Below, in pieces: positions 13,942 to 23,370 of a stretch of 64,000 nt of DNA. Every line of letters begins with the position of its first letter. The stretch's first letter is position 1. Origin of the DNA: Emydura subglobosa (Eukaryota > Chordata > Testudines > Chelidae); the NCBI GenBank assembly GCA_007922225.1, contig ML679973.1, positions 4,936,597 to 5,000,596 of the forward strand. The letters are read 5' to 3'. A program made the translations under genes and the position numbers. A model generated the notes under the pieces. It saw only the letters and a program-made list of their open reading frames with translations, did not search any database and was not told the DNA's origin.

Positions 13942-14028
13942 TTACACCTCCATCCTTAGGTCTGAAAATCCATGTTTGCCTTCATTAGCTAGCATTGGCC
14001 TCTCGGTCTTTGTGTGCCAGACCAAAAC
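13942..14028 (-). CDS. B3GAT1-like: B3GAT1-like coding exon 4 (C-terminal, 28 codons plus stop)
   Basis: This 87-nt terminal exon follows acceptor CTGTAG|GTTTTG at 14029/14028 and ends at TAA (13944-13942). It encodes VLVWHTKTERP, then MLANEGKHGFSD and a final LRMEV. It aligns along its length with the B3GAT1 tail. The phase matches exon 3, and the stop falls where B3GAT1 ends. Differences from B3GAT1 as I know it: the UDP-phosphate motif WHTRTEK is WHTKTER here (Arg to Lys, Lys to Arg), VLVNEG is MLANEG, and the usual ...DPxVEI end is replaced. No AATAAA was found close downstream. The nearest hexamer noticed is a minus-strand ATTAAA at 11351-11346, so the 3' UTR end is unresolved. Confidence 0.92.
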   Translation of the reverse strand, partial: VLVWHTKTERPMLANEGKHGFSDLRMEV

Positions 14029-17000
14029 CTACAGGGAAACACAGAGAGAGTTCACAGGTGCTTTGGATTCCATGGATAAATCAAGACAAACCATTCCCAG
14101 CGTGTTATCTCCTGAACAGTTAGGGCTCCAAAATATGTTAGGTGTCTGGGTGAAAGTGGCGTGAGTTAGAGCCGGGGTCAGAGTTTACAAGAGCTCATAT
14201 ACCCAACAAATTAATATATAAATGAAAGAAATAAACAATAACAATGAAGAGTGATGGGCCTGACCACAGATCAATCTTCCCCCACAAGCCCCGAGTTTGG
14301 GGAGGGAATCAGGATCTGATTTCACCTCTAAGAATATAATTTTAATGCATAACCATAATGACTCACTCGGCTTTTCCTCTGTAAAGCACTTCATAGACAT
14401 TAACTGATTTGCCTAAATAGTGTTCCATGCTGATGTGCTCTGGTGGAAGGTCGGGTGCAAACGAGGATGAAAAAGGACGTGACAGGAGGAGCAGGGTGCT
14501 GACATGCTAGGGTGAAGGGTCTGAGTATAAGGGAGGTTTAATGCGGATCCCAGAAGGGGGAGCTGTGCTTTGCAATCCCTTGTCATGCTGACCTTTGTGC
14601 AGTTGGCTGCTTTGGGCTCCAGTCCATCCATAGTCACCAGATCCTTCAGCAAGCTGCTTTCTTGGTAGCCTCCTTTAATTCCCTCCAGCTTGAAAGTGGC
14701 TTGAGGCCTCTCCAAGATCAGTCTGATGCTGACTGCAAATCCAGCCATGTCAATAGCAAAGGGCCGGTTAGGGTCAAAAACCACCTTCCAGCCCACCACT
14801 TTCCCCGCTGGGCTCACTCTGGGGGACTCGTACCTCAGACCCCCAGCGAAGGCCACTGGCCATACGGATACCCTCCTCGTATAGCGCATCTGTGTACCAG
14901 AGAGAAGCAGTGTAGTGAAAGGTTCAATGCTGTCATTTCACACCAACCTCCCTATGTGTACCATGCCCCTACTACTCTATCACCCTTTGGCTCCTTTCCC
15001 CCGGCATCACCTGCGCAAACCACCCTGCTTTTAACTCCTTGCATCCTTTTCCTTCTTTTCCTTCTCACTTCCACCCTCCAGACTGCCCCAGGCTTTCCCA
15101 TCCTTTCCTCTCCACCTCACCCTTATGATCACCCCCACCCTTCCTGCCCATCAAAATGCTTTATTGACTTTGTACTTGTACCTTTTCAACATCCTCGCGA
15201 CCCCCTGCTCTGATGCTCACGTGCCCACACCCCCGTCCTTCGACCCCTTCTTCACAATGCTGAAATCAAAACAACCTTGTTCTCATCACCCTGCCTTCCT
15301 GTTGCCCCCACTTTCATTCATCCCCTTCATCATCCCATCGCTTAGAGGTAAATCCTTATTCATGACCACAGCAACCAAGTGGCTCTTGGCAGGATATTCT
15401 GTCCACCAACACTCTCACTTCATGGGCCAAGGAGGTGACATTGCAATGACCGTGAAGTCTGGGATCAGTTTTACCTCCCTCTTCTTCTATTCCTTCCAAA
15501 CATTCTCCACTGCTCTACACCTGACTGTTCAAGCTCCACAGCTCTTTAACCTCCAGTCACCTACCATCTACTGCTCCCCAGAGACAGAGAGGGAAAGACA
15601 GACTCCTACCCTTCGCCCAGAATTTTCAGATCCTATCTAACCTATTATTGGCCTTTGGCCTATTGTTCCATAGAAATATGAACATTCCCAGTGCTGCTAA
15701 ACCACATAACCCTGACCAGGCCTCCAGATTCCTACTATTCACTCCAAATGACTCCATCCTATGCCTGACTCAAGCAATCTCCACAGCCAGCCACCCTCTT
15801 TTGACATTCCCTTGCCCTCATCCCCAGCAACCTTCTCTGTGCCCTCACTCACACCATCCATGGCCACCTCTTAAAAGTGTGTGGGGCTCACTAAGAGTGC
15901 CACCCATGGAGGAAGCAGGAAAGGATGAATTAATGAAGAATGATGAGGCTTCTTGTCCTCCTCAAGGGGACCAAAAAGAGTTCTGAAGGCTGGAAACAGG
16001 GTCTATAGGATAACCTGGGCATGTGTGTTTCAGGTGGTGCCCTATGGTTTGTTTTAAATTAGTGACAGATGAACCTTACTGCATGATCACCCCCTTGAGT
16101 TTGCAGTAGACTGGAAGACTCAGAACAATTGGCTTTCCCATGAAATTTCTCTTTTGGATCCCTGCTTCTAGCTGGGCTGAAAATACCATGAGGATAGATC
16201 TTTCTCATTGCATCCTTGGTTGTCTTCTCCCAGCTGGAACCCAGAGTAAAGAGGAATGAAGAAAGGGAAACAATGCAGGGATTGGAAACTTGACCAAACT
16301 TTTTCCAGCCTTCATACAGAGCTCAAGGGCAGGTTTGAGTTTTGAGTGAAGTTTTTGTTGGGTGTTTGTTTGAACCAAATCAGTTCACCCTGACCCTCCA
16401 TTGGTCTACAGCATTTGCCCTACAACCCTTTCGAGAACAGACTGGGTAAGAGGGGCCTTTTGCTGGTGCACCCATTTAATGTGTGTGGCCAATACATGCT
16501 GTCTGCAGTGTAGTGGTAGCCACCCACCAGGAGCTTCAGCCTCTCTATGCCTTATCTATCTCTTTAGCTATCTTCCAGACAGTTATCAATACCCCTTTGC
16601 CATGGGCGCAAAGGCTTAGCACTATGTCCTGGCACCAGCATGCAGCACACTGCCTGGCCATGCAGCTTAGCAGGGATGGAACTGTCCAGCCAGATCACAG
16701 AGCAGCTGTGGAGTTGCCCTGCATCTGCATCCCATGGCTGGGAGCACTCCTTCCCTCACTGGGAAAAATGGCTGGTAGATTGGCATAGCTGTCAGCTCTC
16801 TGGCCTCACCTGCCCTGCACCCAACCACTCTGCGTGTGAAAGCAGAGGGAGCACTTGTGGAGCAGAGCTCCATGGAACAAACTGATGTGGAGCCTTGAGT
16901 GGGCTCTCAAATCCCCCTCCTCCTTGGTGCAGGAGAACCACACTGCTACCACTAGGTCAGGGTCCTCTCTAACAGCAGAGCACAGGGTAGGATATGGTCT

Positions 17001-20000
17001 TTATGGGCGACAGCTACATTTTGTTCTTCTCTTTCATGAAATGCAATGGCTCATACCTCCTCAAAGAGCTCCAGGCTGTAGGTGTTATCATCATCAGCAA
17101 AGTACACCACCCCTTCCGGTGGCTGCGTGCTGTTGAAGCTGTCTCTAAGCCAGTGCAGCCCCAGGTTCCTCTGCAGTGTCCCCCTTGGCTTGTGGGATGG
17201 GATCCAGTGTCCGCCCATCTTCAGATTCTGGGGGCTCTCTACATTCAGGTGGGTAAAATTGAGTCCCGCCTTCTCCAGCAGGTTGGATACCAGGTTGGTC
17301 CTCCGGGGCGAGTCCTCCACCACCACCCAGTGCAGGTTCTGCACATGCAGGAAGGTGTTGGCTAGCCGGGTCAGCTCAGCCTTCTGCACCGGCCGGGTAT
17401 AGGTGGGCGTGATTACAAAGATGGTCGGCAGAGTCTCCGACCACGGGGGAGGCCTGGAATACACATAGTTCTGGATGACTTTAGGAGCCACCCCCGAGGC
17501 CTGCTGCCAGTTGCATGATGGGAGCCCTTCTTCTCTCAACAGGGACGTGCCGTTGAAGGGCGCTTTAGCCGTTGCATTTTCATCTGTCTCTTCTGAGGCA
17601 AAAAGAAGAAGATGGAAGTTAGAGGCTAAAGCACAGCCTGATCATTGCGGCGTTAGATGACATTCGATAATGATCTATGATTTATCTACGACAGGGGCCC
17701 TGGCTCGACAACGTTTTGGCCTTGTCTATACTGAAAAAATAAGTCAACATAAGTTATGTTGACTTGCAGCCAGGGCAATAATTGCAGCGGTGGCTGACGT
17801 CTGCGCTGCCCTCCTTGGGTCGGTGGAATGCGTCCTCAGCAGGAGCTCTTCCACCGACCTAAGGGGCAGCGTGGGGAGCTGAGAGCCTGGTCTTTCAGCT
17901 CCCTGCTGGGAGCCCACAGGCTCCTGGGCTTTCTTTGGGCTGCCCCTCCATATCCCAGTCCCAGCCAGGAGCCAGGGGAAGCCATGCGGGGACTTCTCCT
18001 GTCTCTGGTCCCAATTGGGAGCTGGGCTCCAGCTGCCTGTGTTGGGAACCAACCGCCCTGGGCTTGCAGCCGGGAGCGAGAACCAGCCGATCCAGCTTTC
18101 TTGTCCATTTCAGTGCTCCGAAGAATGACAGCCTCTCCACCGCTGTAAGGGGACGCAATGTCTACATTGACACTGCATTGCCCCAGCTCTGCCGACAAAA
18201 GCCCCACACTCCTTGTCGAGATGGTTTTATTTTGTTGAAAAAACAGGGCAGTTTTGTCGGCAGGGGTGGGGTGTGATTGCAGCGTGTACACCAGCACTGT
18301 TTTGTCGATAAAAGCTTACTTTTGTAGACCAGGTCTTTCATCCTGCAAACCATGTTATAAGAGAATGTTCCTCTCATAGACCCATTTCTCCTCTCCCCCT
18401 GCTACTTGGTTCTCAAGAGGTTTCCACTCTGCAGATTACTTGTGCTCCATGGAGAATAGATTGAGAACCACAGACGTGGGAACTTTTTGAATGTTTGAAT
18501 GGTAGGATTGTTTGAATGTTTGAATGGTGAGCTCCTCCTGATCTAGACTGTTAAGAGCTGGAAGATGTATCAAATGTCAGCGGAAAGGAAATTTTGCCTA
18601 GACGTCACTTACGGTGTTGATGGTACAAGGTAAGAGTGATCTCTTTACAGGCAATCTACAGGCCAACAAACATGAAGCATGATAGATATACTAGAAGTGT
18701 ATTGGCATAGTGCTAAACTTACATTTCTAAAGCTGAAATAATTTGTATAGGGGATGGGCCCTGAACCAAACCCTTAGATCTGAACAACCCTGAGTTTCAG
18801 GGAAATATGCTATAAAGCAGAGTTTCTTCAGATGGAGAGATTCTCACCCATGCCTCCACTCCCAGCCTCTGATACTATAGCAACCATAGTGCTTGATTAC
18901 TTAAAAACCCTGCATTTTCTCTACTGAAGAGACTACATGGAAATAAACATATTTAATATGCTGAATGTCACCCTCCGTTTTGTAACTGTACTCTTTATTT
19001 CCCCACCCTGATTTAAAATTAATTAGGTCTTTGGAAAGTGCAGGGCTAAACCCAGTCATGATAGCAGGTTATTATAGCAGGTTAAAAAATGGAAAATCAT
19101 TTTTGTGGACAATTTTAAAAATTTCAGAGTAATTTCCTTCTGCAAGTTTCAAAAGGAAAAGATTTTATGTTTATTTGAAATTTTTTATTAAAATGCATTT
19201 TTTTGTTTTTCATTTTCTTTTTTTCTCCCTTTCTTCCCTTTCCCCCATTTTACCACTGAAACAAGAAAGGGGGGAAAGAAAAAAAGGGGAGAAAAACAAA
19301 CAAACAAACAAACAAACAAACAGAAAAACAAGAAAAAAGTTCATTTTCCAATTTTTTCAAAAATACAGAAAATTTTTAAAAAATTAATTCAAGTTTCCAA
19401 ATTAGAAAAAAGACCATTTTTCGCCCAAAAAAAGGAAGGTTGAAAAATTTTCATGGGATCTACAACTAATTATGAGCGACACGCACTCACTGTGATGCTC
19501 TGTCCCCTTCTAGTAAAGACTAAGCCACTTAGAAATTAATGAGACTGCCAGAGCCTTGGCTAATAAGATCTTTTAGCTTAAGCAATAGAGGCTCATGCAT
19601 TAATATTCAGAGGTCCCAAATTCAATTCCCCCCACTGATGACCTGCCCAGGGTGCTGACGTAACAAGTGGGGGTTACATGATGTTATTGGTTGAAGGATG
19701 ACACTTCACGGCTGTGACTGAATCAGCCATGGGGCACAGATGGAAAAGCTCTGTGGCCCACCCATGAACTGCAGAGTGGTGTGAGAACCGGAGCTCCAGT
19801 GTTGTTATTGTTGTTGTTGTTACCTCTCAGTTGAGTGGCAGTGCATTTTGGAGCTTTGCAGTGGACCATCTTCCGTTTGGAAGAGAAATTTGGAATACAG
19901 ACTCCAGGTATTTCGTGTTAGTCTATCTTTATTCACAAAATGGACCCGTGTCCTGTTTACTTCGAACAGAGATGGCAAAAACAACAGCAAACCGCACACA

Positions 20001-20999
20001 AGCAACTCCATTTGCAGAAACCAGCCAAGTCAGCACCGTGTCCAGTTCTGTAACCAGAGAGCAGCTCTCTCTCTTACACCCATAGCCCCCCCACCCTCAG
20101 CCTACTGGCTGATCCTGTGTCCTGCCTGCTCCCTGTATTTTACCTGGCATGCCCCTTAGCCCAAAGCCCTTATGTGACAAGACGGCAGGGAGTCCATTAT
20201 TCTCAATATTAAGCATGGGCTCGTTCAGGTGGGCCTGGGTGTCAACTCTCACAGATTTGTTTCCTAAATTTCCCCACCAGTTCAACACCACTGGTAGTAA
20301 GTAGCAAAGAAGGAAGTAATAGCCTAGTCAGGACTCCAGGTGGCCACCAGTGTTTAAAGCACCATGCCATTTAACTCTGCTCAGAGCAGGTCTCCGTGAT
20401 ACAAGGTCAAAACATCAGCAGCTTCTCTATACAGAGGCAGTGGCATGGTGGGAGGGTTTATGGAAAAATCCCGCTGTAGACCAGCCCCTTTTGTCTAGTT
20501 GCTCTGCTGCACAAAATAACTCCTCAGGCAGGCTGGCCCAGAGCCTCAAAGGTGATTTAGGCACCTAACGCCCACTGAAATCAATGGGACTTATGTGTCT
20601 AAAAACTTTTGAGGATCTGGGTCATTCAGTCATAATGTCCACTGGCGTGGGCTTCTCTCTGAGGCTTCCTCCACACAATGGAAAGTGTTTAACTGCCCTT
20701 AAGGACTGTCTGGGTGATTGCAGAAGCCAGGCCCTGAAAGGTCCCTTGGGCAAGTTCCTCTTTGTTTAACCCTTTCTGTGAAGAGTTTCCTATCGATAAT
20801 TCCTTGCATGCATGTCATGAACACCTTTACCATAACACTGTTATGGTCAAACTGTAATCATATGAAGAGCAGAGTCCTTGCACTTACTTCTCAGCAGAAT
20901 GAGGTAGCGGGTGGCTGGGTACTGATGCCACAAGGTTAGGAGAAGAGCCCATGGCAAGACGATCAGGAGCGTGGTGAGAAGGTTACGTCTCCTTAGCAT
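13942..20999 (-). CDS. B3GAT1-like: B3GAT1-like beta-1,3-glucuronosyltransferase, complete four-exon coding region
   Basis: Joined exons 20999-20888, 17592-17057, 14889-14593 and 14028-13942 give one open frame of 343 codons plus TAA. Family knowledge: GT43 enzymes are Golgi type II membrane proteins that transfer glucuronic acid from UDP-GlcA to a terminal galactose. B3GAT1 makes the HNK-1 precursor on N-acetyllactosamine, and B3GAT3 finishes the proteoglycan linker. Seen here: a short cytosolic tail with an arginine cluster, one membrane anchor (about residues 6-24), a variable stem (38-80), TPTY at 99-102, RGTxQRN at 174-180, a DDD metal/nucleotide site at 204-206, the presumed catalytic Glu at 293 within GGYQES, and a WHTxTE motif at 319-324. 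N-glycosylation sequons lie at N43, N51, N149, N191 and N312. Human B3GAT1 is 334 residues; the extra 9 fall in the stem. The catalytic core reads as B3GAT1 rather than B3GAT2 or B3GAT3, but the C-terminus is divergent, so a B3GAT1 paralogue is likely. No frameshift or internal stop was found. Confidence 0.93.
14029..14592 (-). other. Intron 3 of B3GAT1-like
   Basis: This 564-bp phase-0 intron runs from GTCAGC (14592) to CTGTAG (14029). It is AT-rich in its middle part (about 14,190-14,240). No separate gene or recognisable repeat was seen. Confidence 0.85.
14593..14889 (-). CDS. B3GAT1-like: B3GAT1-like coding exon 3 (acceptor-binding half of catalytic domain)
   Basis: This 297-nt, phase 0-0 exon encodes residues 217-315 between acceptor GTACACAG|ATGCGC (14890/14889) and donor ACAAAG|GTCAGC (14593/14592). 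It reads RRVSVWPVAFAGGLRYESPR, then a GKVVGWK strand, DPNRPFAIDMAGFAV (the Phe at 254 sits where GlcAT-P has an acceptor-contacting Phe), and the loop KGGYQESSLL with the presumed general-base Glu at 293. It ends LEPKAANCTK with a conserved sequon. Every family landmark I know in this exon is present. The open frame runs on into intron 3 until a stop, but the homology stops exactly at the donor. Confidence 0.96.
14890..17056 (-). other. Intron 2 of B3GAT1-like
   Basis: This 2,167-bp phase-0 intron runs from GTATGAG (17056) to ACACAG (14890). From about 14,940 to 15,640 the plus strand is strongly pyrimidine-rich, so its long open frames there are composition artefacts. The rest shows nothing I recognise. 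Confidence 0.85.
17057..17592 (-). CDS. B3GAT1-like: B3GAT1-like coding exon 2 (stem and first half of catalytic domain)
   Basis: This 536-nt exon encodes residues 38-216. It is bounded by a strong pyrimidine tract plus CAG acceptor (CTTTTTGCCTCAG|AAGAG at 17593/17592) and a donor GAGGAG|GTATGAG at 17057/17056. The first 45 or so residues are a poorly conserved stem with sequons at N43 and N51. The conserved part starts near YVYSRPPPWS. It contains the TPTYTRPVQKAELTRLANT block that in this family helps bind the UDP-sugar, a LHWVVVED strand, sequons NFT and NST, RGTLQRN, and VVYFADDDNTYSLELFEE with the DDD metal site. Compared with B3GAT1 as I know it, the loop before PRGTLQRN (about residues 160-173) is the most altered part of the core. 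Confidence 0.96.
17715..18335. mobile_element. MITE-like repeat with internal extra sequence
   Basis: Left end 'gccttgtctatactgaaaaaataagtcaacataag' and right end 'cgataaaagcttacttttgtagaccagg' are approximate inverted partners. The inner part (17.8-18.1 kb) is GC-richer and supports overlapping open frames on both strands that I do not regard as genes. Lies in intron 1. Confidence 0.5.
18481..18530 (+). repeat. Short tandem duplication
   Basis: 'tttttgaatgtttgaatggtagg' and 'attgtttgaatgtttgaatggtgag' are adjacent near-copies, each containing an inner 9-bp doublet (gaatgttt). Confidence 0.75.
19150..19450. repeat. AT-rich low-complexity block with (CAAA)n microsatellite
   Basis: A T/C-rich strand segment passes into a G/A-rich one and a (CAAA)n run at 19,297-19,321, then A-rich DNA. 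The open frame through it is composition-driven. Confidence 0.8.
19555..19690 (+). mobile_element. tRNA-derived SINE (head region)
   Basis: 'ttagcttaagcaatagaggctcatgcattaatattcagaggtcccaaattcaattcccc' has an A-box-like segment and a B-box-like GGTCCCAAATTCAATTCC at tRNA spacing. The degenerate B box and a non-tRNA 3' tail argue for a SINE, not a tRNA gene. Confidence 0.5.
20888..20999 (-). CDS. B3GAT1-like: B3GAT1-like coding exon 1 (start codon and membrane anchor)
   Basis: The ATG at 20999-20997 opens MLRRRNLLTTLLIVLPWALL, followed by a TLWHQ segment. This matches the start of B3GAT1 closely: basic tail, the LIVLPW hydrophobic anchor and the WHQ end of the anchor. The coding part is 112 nt (37 codons plus one base, phase 1) and ends at a consensus donor AGAA|GTAAGTG at 20888/20887. 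The start is chosen by homology. In the same frame upstream there is a TAG about 33 nt before the ATG, and a short out-of-frame upstream ATG lies about 32 nt before it. A candidate acceptor (TTTTTGCAG) ends just one base before the ATG, so most 5' UTR probably comes from upstream exons. An alternative acceptor (CTGAAAG) lies about 37 nt further upstream. Confidence 0.9.
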
Positions 21000-21919
21000 G
21001 CTGCAAAAAGCTTCCAATGCCCAGGCATCTCCCTATCTTTCAGAACAGAGTATGGAGTAAGCCACCTGGAGTTTATACAGAGAATGACAGACAGACTGGG
21101 TCAGTGGTATCAGATACGCAGCTAACAGACTAGGTCCAGCTCACCTATGGCTCGATCCTGAATGGTGTTGAGACCTCTGACCTCAATTCAACAAAGCATT
21201 TAAGCCCATGTTTAAATGTAAGCACATGACTAGTCTCCCATCACTCTTCAGAACTGAGCCATTAAGGTATTGATCTGGCTGCCACAACTGGTTCAGATAC
21301 TATAGAGTGCAAGCTTCCACGTATTTTTTTTTTTAAGAACACGTTTCTTGCCTTTATGGTTGTGTAGAAAACCTTCCAAATGTGAACTTAGGATACCCAA
21401 TGCACAGTTGTTTGCCTTCCTGAATCTGCAGGCAGTGTGAAACAGCAGCCCAATGAGAGCTGTTCGCTAACCCATTCATCCCAAGGTGGTGGTAACTTCT
21501 GAGCCCAGTAGTAATACTTCAAGAGTCAAATTTTCAAATAGCTGAGGTATCGAATTTGTAGCATTACTGCAGTTGTGTGCAAGACCTGAATAACTGCAGA
21601 CGCAAATGGACAAAGGATGGACACAGCTGTGGACCTAAAGATGCCTAGCATCCTTTTTTCTCATAGAATTTTAATTCAGCCCCCTTCTATGTATTAATTC
21701 TGATATAGTCTTTACAGTCACATCCTATTTTTTCCACAGGACATCTGCCTCAATCAGCGCACAGCAAAGATGGTGTTCACCGCTTCAATAGTTAATCAAT
21801 GTCTCTTTTATCCCCTCATTCACTGTCTGACTCCTGCATTATTTATTCCACATCATCCAAACCATGCACTGCATATGGAATTATTAATCTCCTCATGGGC
21901 TTTCCTATGGCTCTCATCA

Positions 21920-22015
21920 CCTTAGAACGCAAGCACTTCACAAATCTTAATGAATTTATCTTTACAACATCCCTATGAAATGAGGGGAACTGAGGCACAG
22001 AGTTATTAAAGCCAA
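21920..22015 (-). mobile_element. MIR-like fragment
   Basis: 'aagcacttcacaaatcttaatgaatttatctttacaacatccctatgaaatgaggggaactgaggcacagag' matches reverse-complement MIR. Confidence 0.65.
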
Positions 22016-22984
22016 CATTTTCAGGAGGAGCCACTAATTTGGGATGCTTCATTCATTGGGTGTCCAACTTGAGACCTCTTGGGCCTGATTCTTCACAGTT
22101 GCTGAGTACCTACCGTCCACGTGGGTTTTAATATGGGTTGTGAGCGATCCACACGTCTGAAAATCAGGTCCTAGGTGTCTCAAGTTGGGCAGCCACTCAA
22201 CAAAGTATCCAAAATTAGCAGTCCCTTCTGAAAATGTTGACTTGCTCGCCATCCCACAGTAATGTCTATGGCAGAAACCAGGACACAATCTGGATACCGG
22301 TTTGGGGTCCTAACCAAAAGACCATCCTTTTTCTTCCAGAAGTCCCCTCATTCACCACACAACTTCAGCGTCTGCTTTCAGCTCTATGGATGCAGGAGCT
22401 CCCAGGTCTATTATTAAATAAGCTGCCTGTGCCATGCCGCAGGCAGCAAAAGCCAGGTGTAATAATGGTGATTTAATTCTTCTGCAGCACAGCAAATCTC
22501 CATAGGCACACTAAGTTGTATAGCACTTGGCAACTCACCACTATCGCTGTCAGCAGAGGGCCTCACTGTTGTCCGGATTCGAGACCAGCCTTTGCCAGAC
22601 TTTACTTCCCTCGGCCTCCTGGTAACCGCTGTGGGCTGGTTTCTCTGAGATTCTTCCCAGGTGCTGAGTGCAGGCATGTATTGAGCCCTTCCCTGTGAGC
22701 CTCTTCCCTCATGCCTTTCTACCAGGCAGCGGCTGCACCAGCGCTCCCCCTGGAGGCCTAAGGGAATAAAATTTTCATTAGTCACAAAGATTGAGGATTA
22801 GTCACAAACCCTGTGAAAAAAGCAGCAACTCTGACTTCCTGAGAACTGGAGAGCTGTTGCCATCAGACTGGTACCTGAACTCCCAATACTCTCAGCTCCC
22901 CTTCCTGCTCTTCCAGGCGCAGAGCCTGTGGACAGGCAGTGCCCTGGTGCCAGTATGGTGGAAGAGAGGGAGGAAGGATAGTCC

Positions 22985-23160
22985 AGCACTTAGCACATTA
23001 GCTGAGAGACCCGAGTGCAAGTCCCTTCTCTACCACAGATTTCATGTGTGACCCTGGGCAAGTCACTCAATTTCTCTGTGCTTCAGTTCCCTGTGTGTGA
23101 AATGGGGATAATGGCTCTGCCTTAGCTCACAGGGGTGGTGCGGGGATAAATATATTAAAG
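22985..23160 (+). mobile_element. MIR-like SINE
   Basis: 'gtgtgaccctgggcaagtcactcaatttctctgtgcttcagttccctgtgtgtgaaatggggataatgg' is a near full-length MIR core. Confidence 0.8.
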
Positions 23161-23164
23161 GCTG

Positions 23165-23370
23165 AAAAGCACGTGATACTACAGTGTTCCTAGCCTCTGT
23201 TTGCCAGAAGCAGGGAATGGGTGACAGGGGATGGATCACTTGATGATTGCCTGTTCTATTAATTCCCTCTGAAGCACCTGGCATTGGCTACTGTGAGAAG
23301 ACAGGATACTGGGCTAGCTGGACTATTGGTCTGACCCAGTATGGCCGTTCTTATCTTCTACAGTAATGGG
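23165..23370 (+). mobile_element. CR1 LINE 3' end fragment
   Basis: Ends in 'ggatactgggctagctggactattggtctgacccagtatggc', a well-known CR1 3' UTR segment. It follows directly on a MIR-like SINE. Confidence 0.8.

Larger units (their letters stand above)
17593..20887 (-). other. Intron 1 between coding exons 1 and 2
   Basis: This 3,295-bp phase-1 intron runs from GTAAGTG (20887) to TGCCTCAG (17593). It contains a MITE-like repeat (17.7-18.3 kb), a small tandem duplication, an AT-rich low-complexity block with a (CAAA)n run, and a tRNA-like SINE head near 19.6 kb. Confidence 0.85.

Noticed and set aside
14662..15213. 183-codon plus-strand open frame
   Set aside because: It is antisense to B3GAT1-like exon 3 and runs into a pyrimidine-rich intron; no homology of its own.
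17836..18297. 153-codon minus-strand open frame within intron 1
   Set aside because: Lies inside a MITE-like repeat, overlaps open frames on the other strand, and interrupts the supported gene model.
19295..19321. CRISPR-like or structured array
   Set aside because: A simple (CAAA)n microsatellite in an A-rich block; no spacers. No CRISPR array exists anywhere in the window.
19555..19690. A functional tRNA gene
   Set aside because: A- and B-box-like segments are present, but the B box is degenerate, no full cloverleaf was seen, and a non-tRNA tail follows, which fits a SINE.
13942..20999. Assignment of the gene to B3GAT2 or B3GAT3
   Set aside because: The anchor (LIVLPW...LWHQ), RPPPWS, ELFEE followed by MRxTRRVSVWPVAF, and KGGYQESSLL match B3GAT1 better than the other two human members as I know them.
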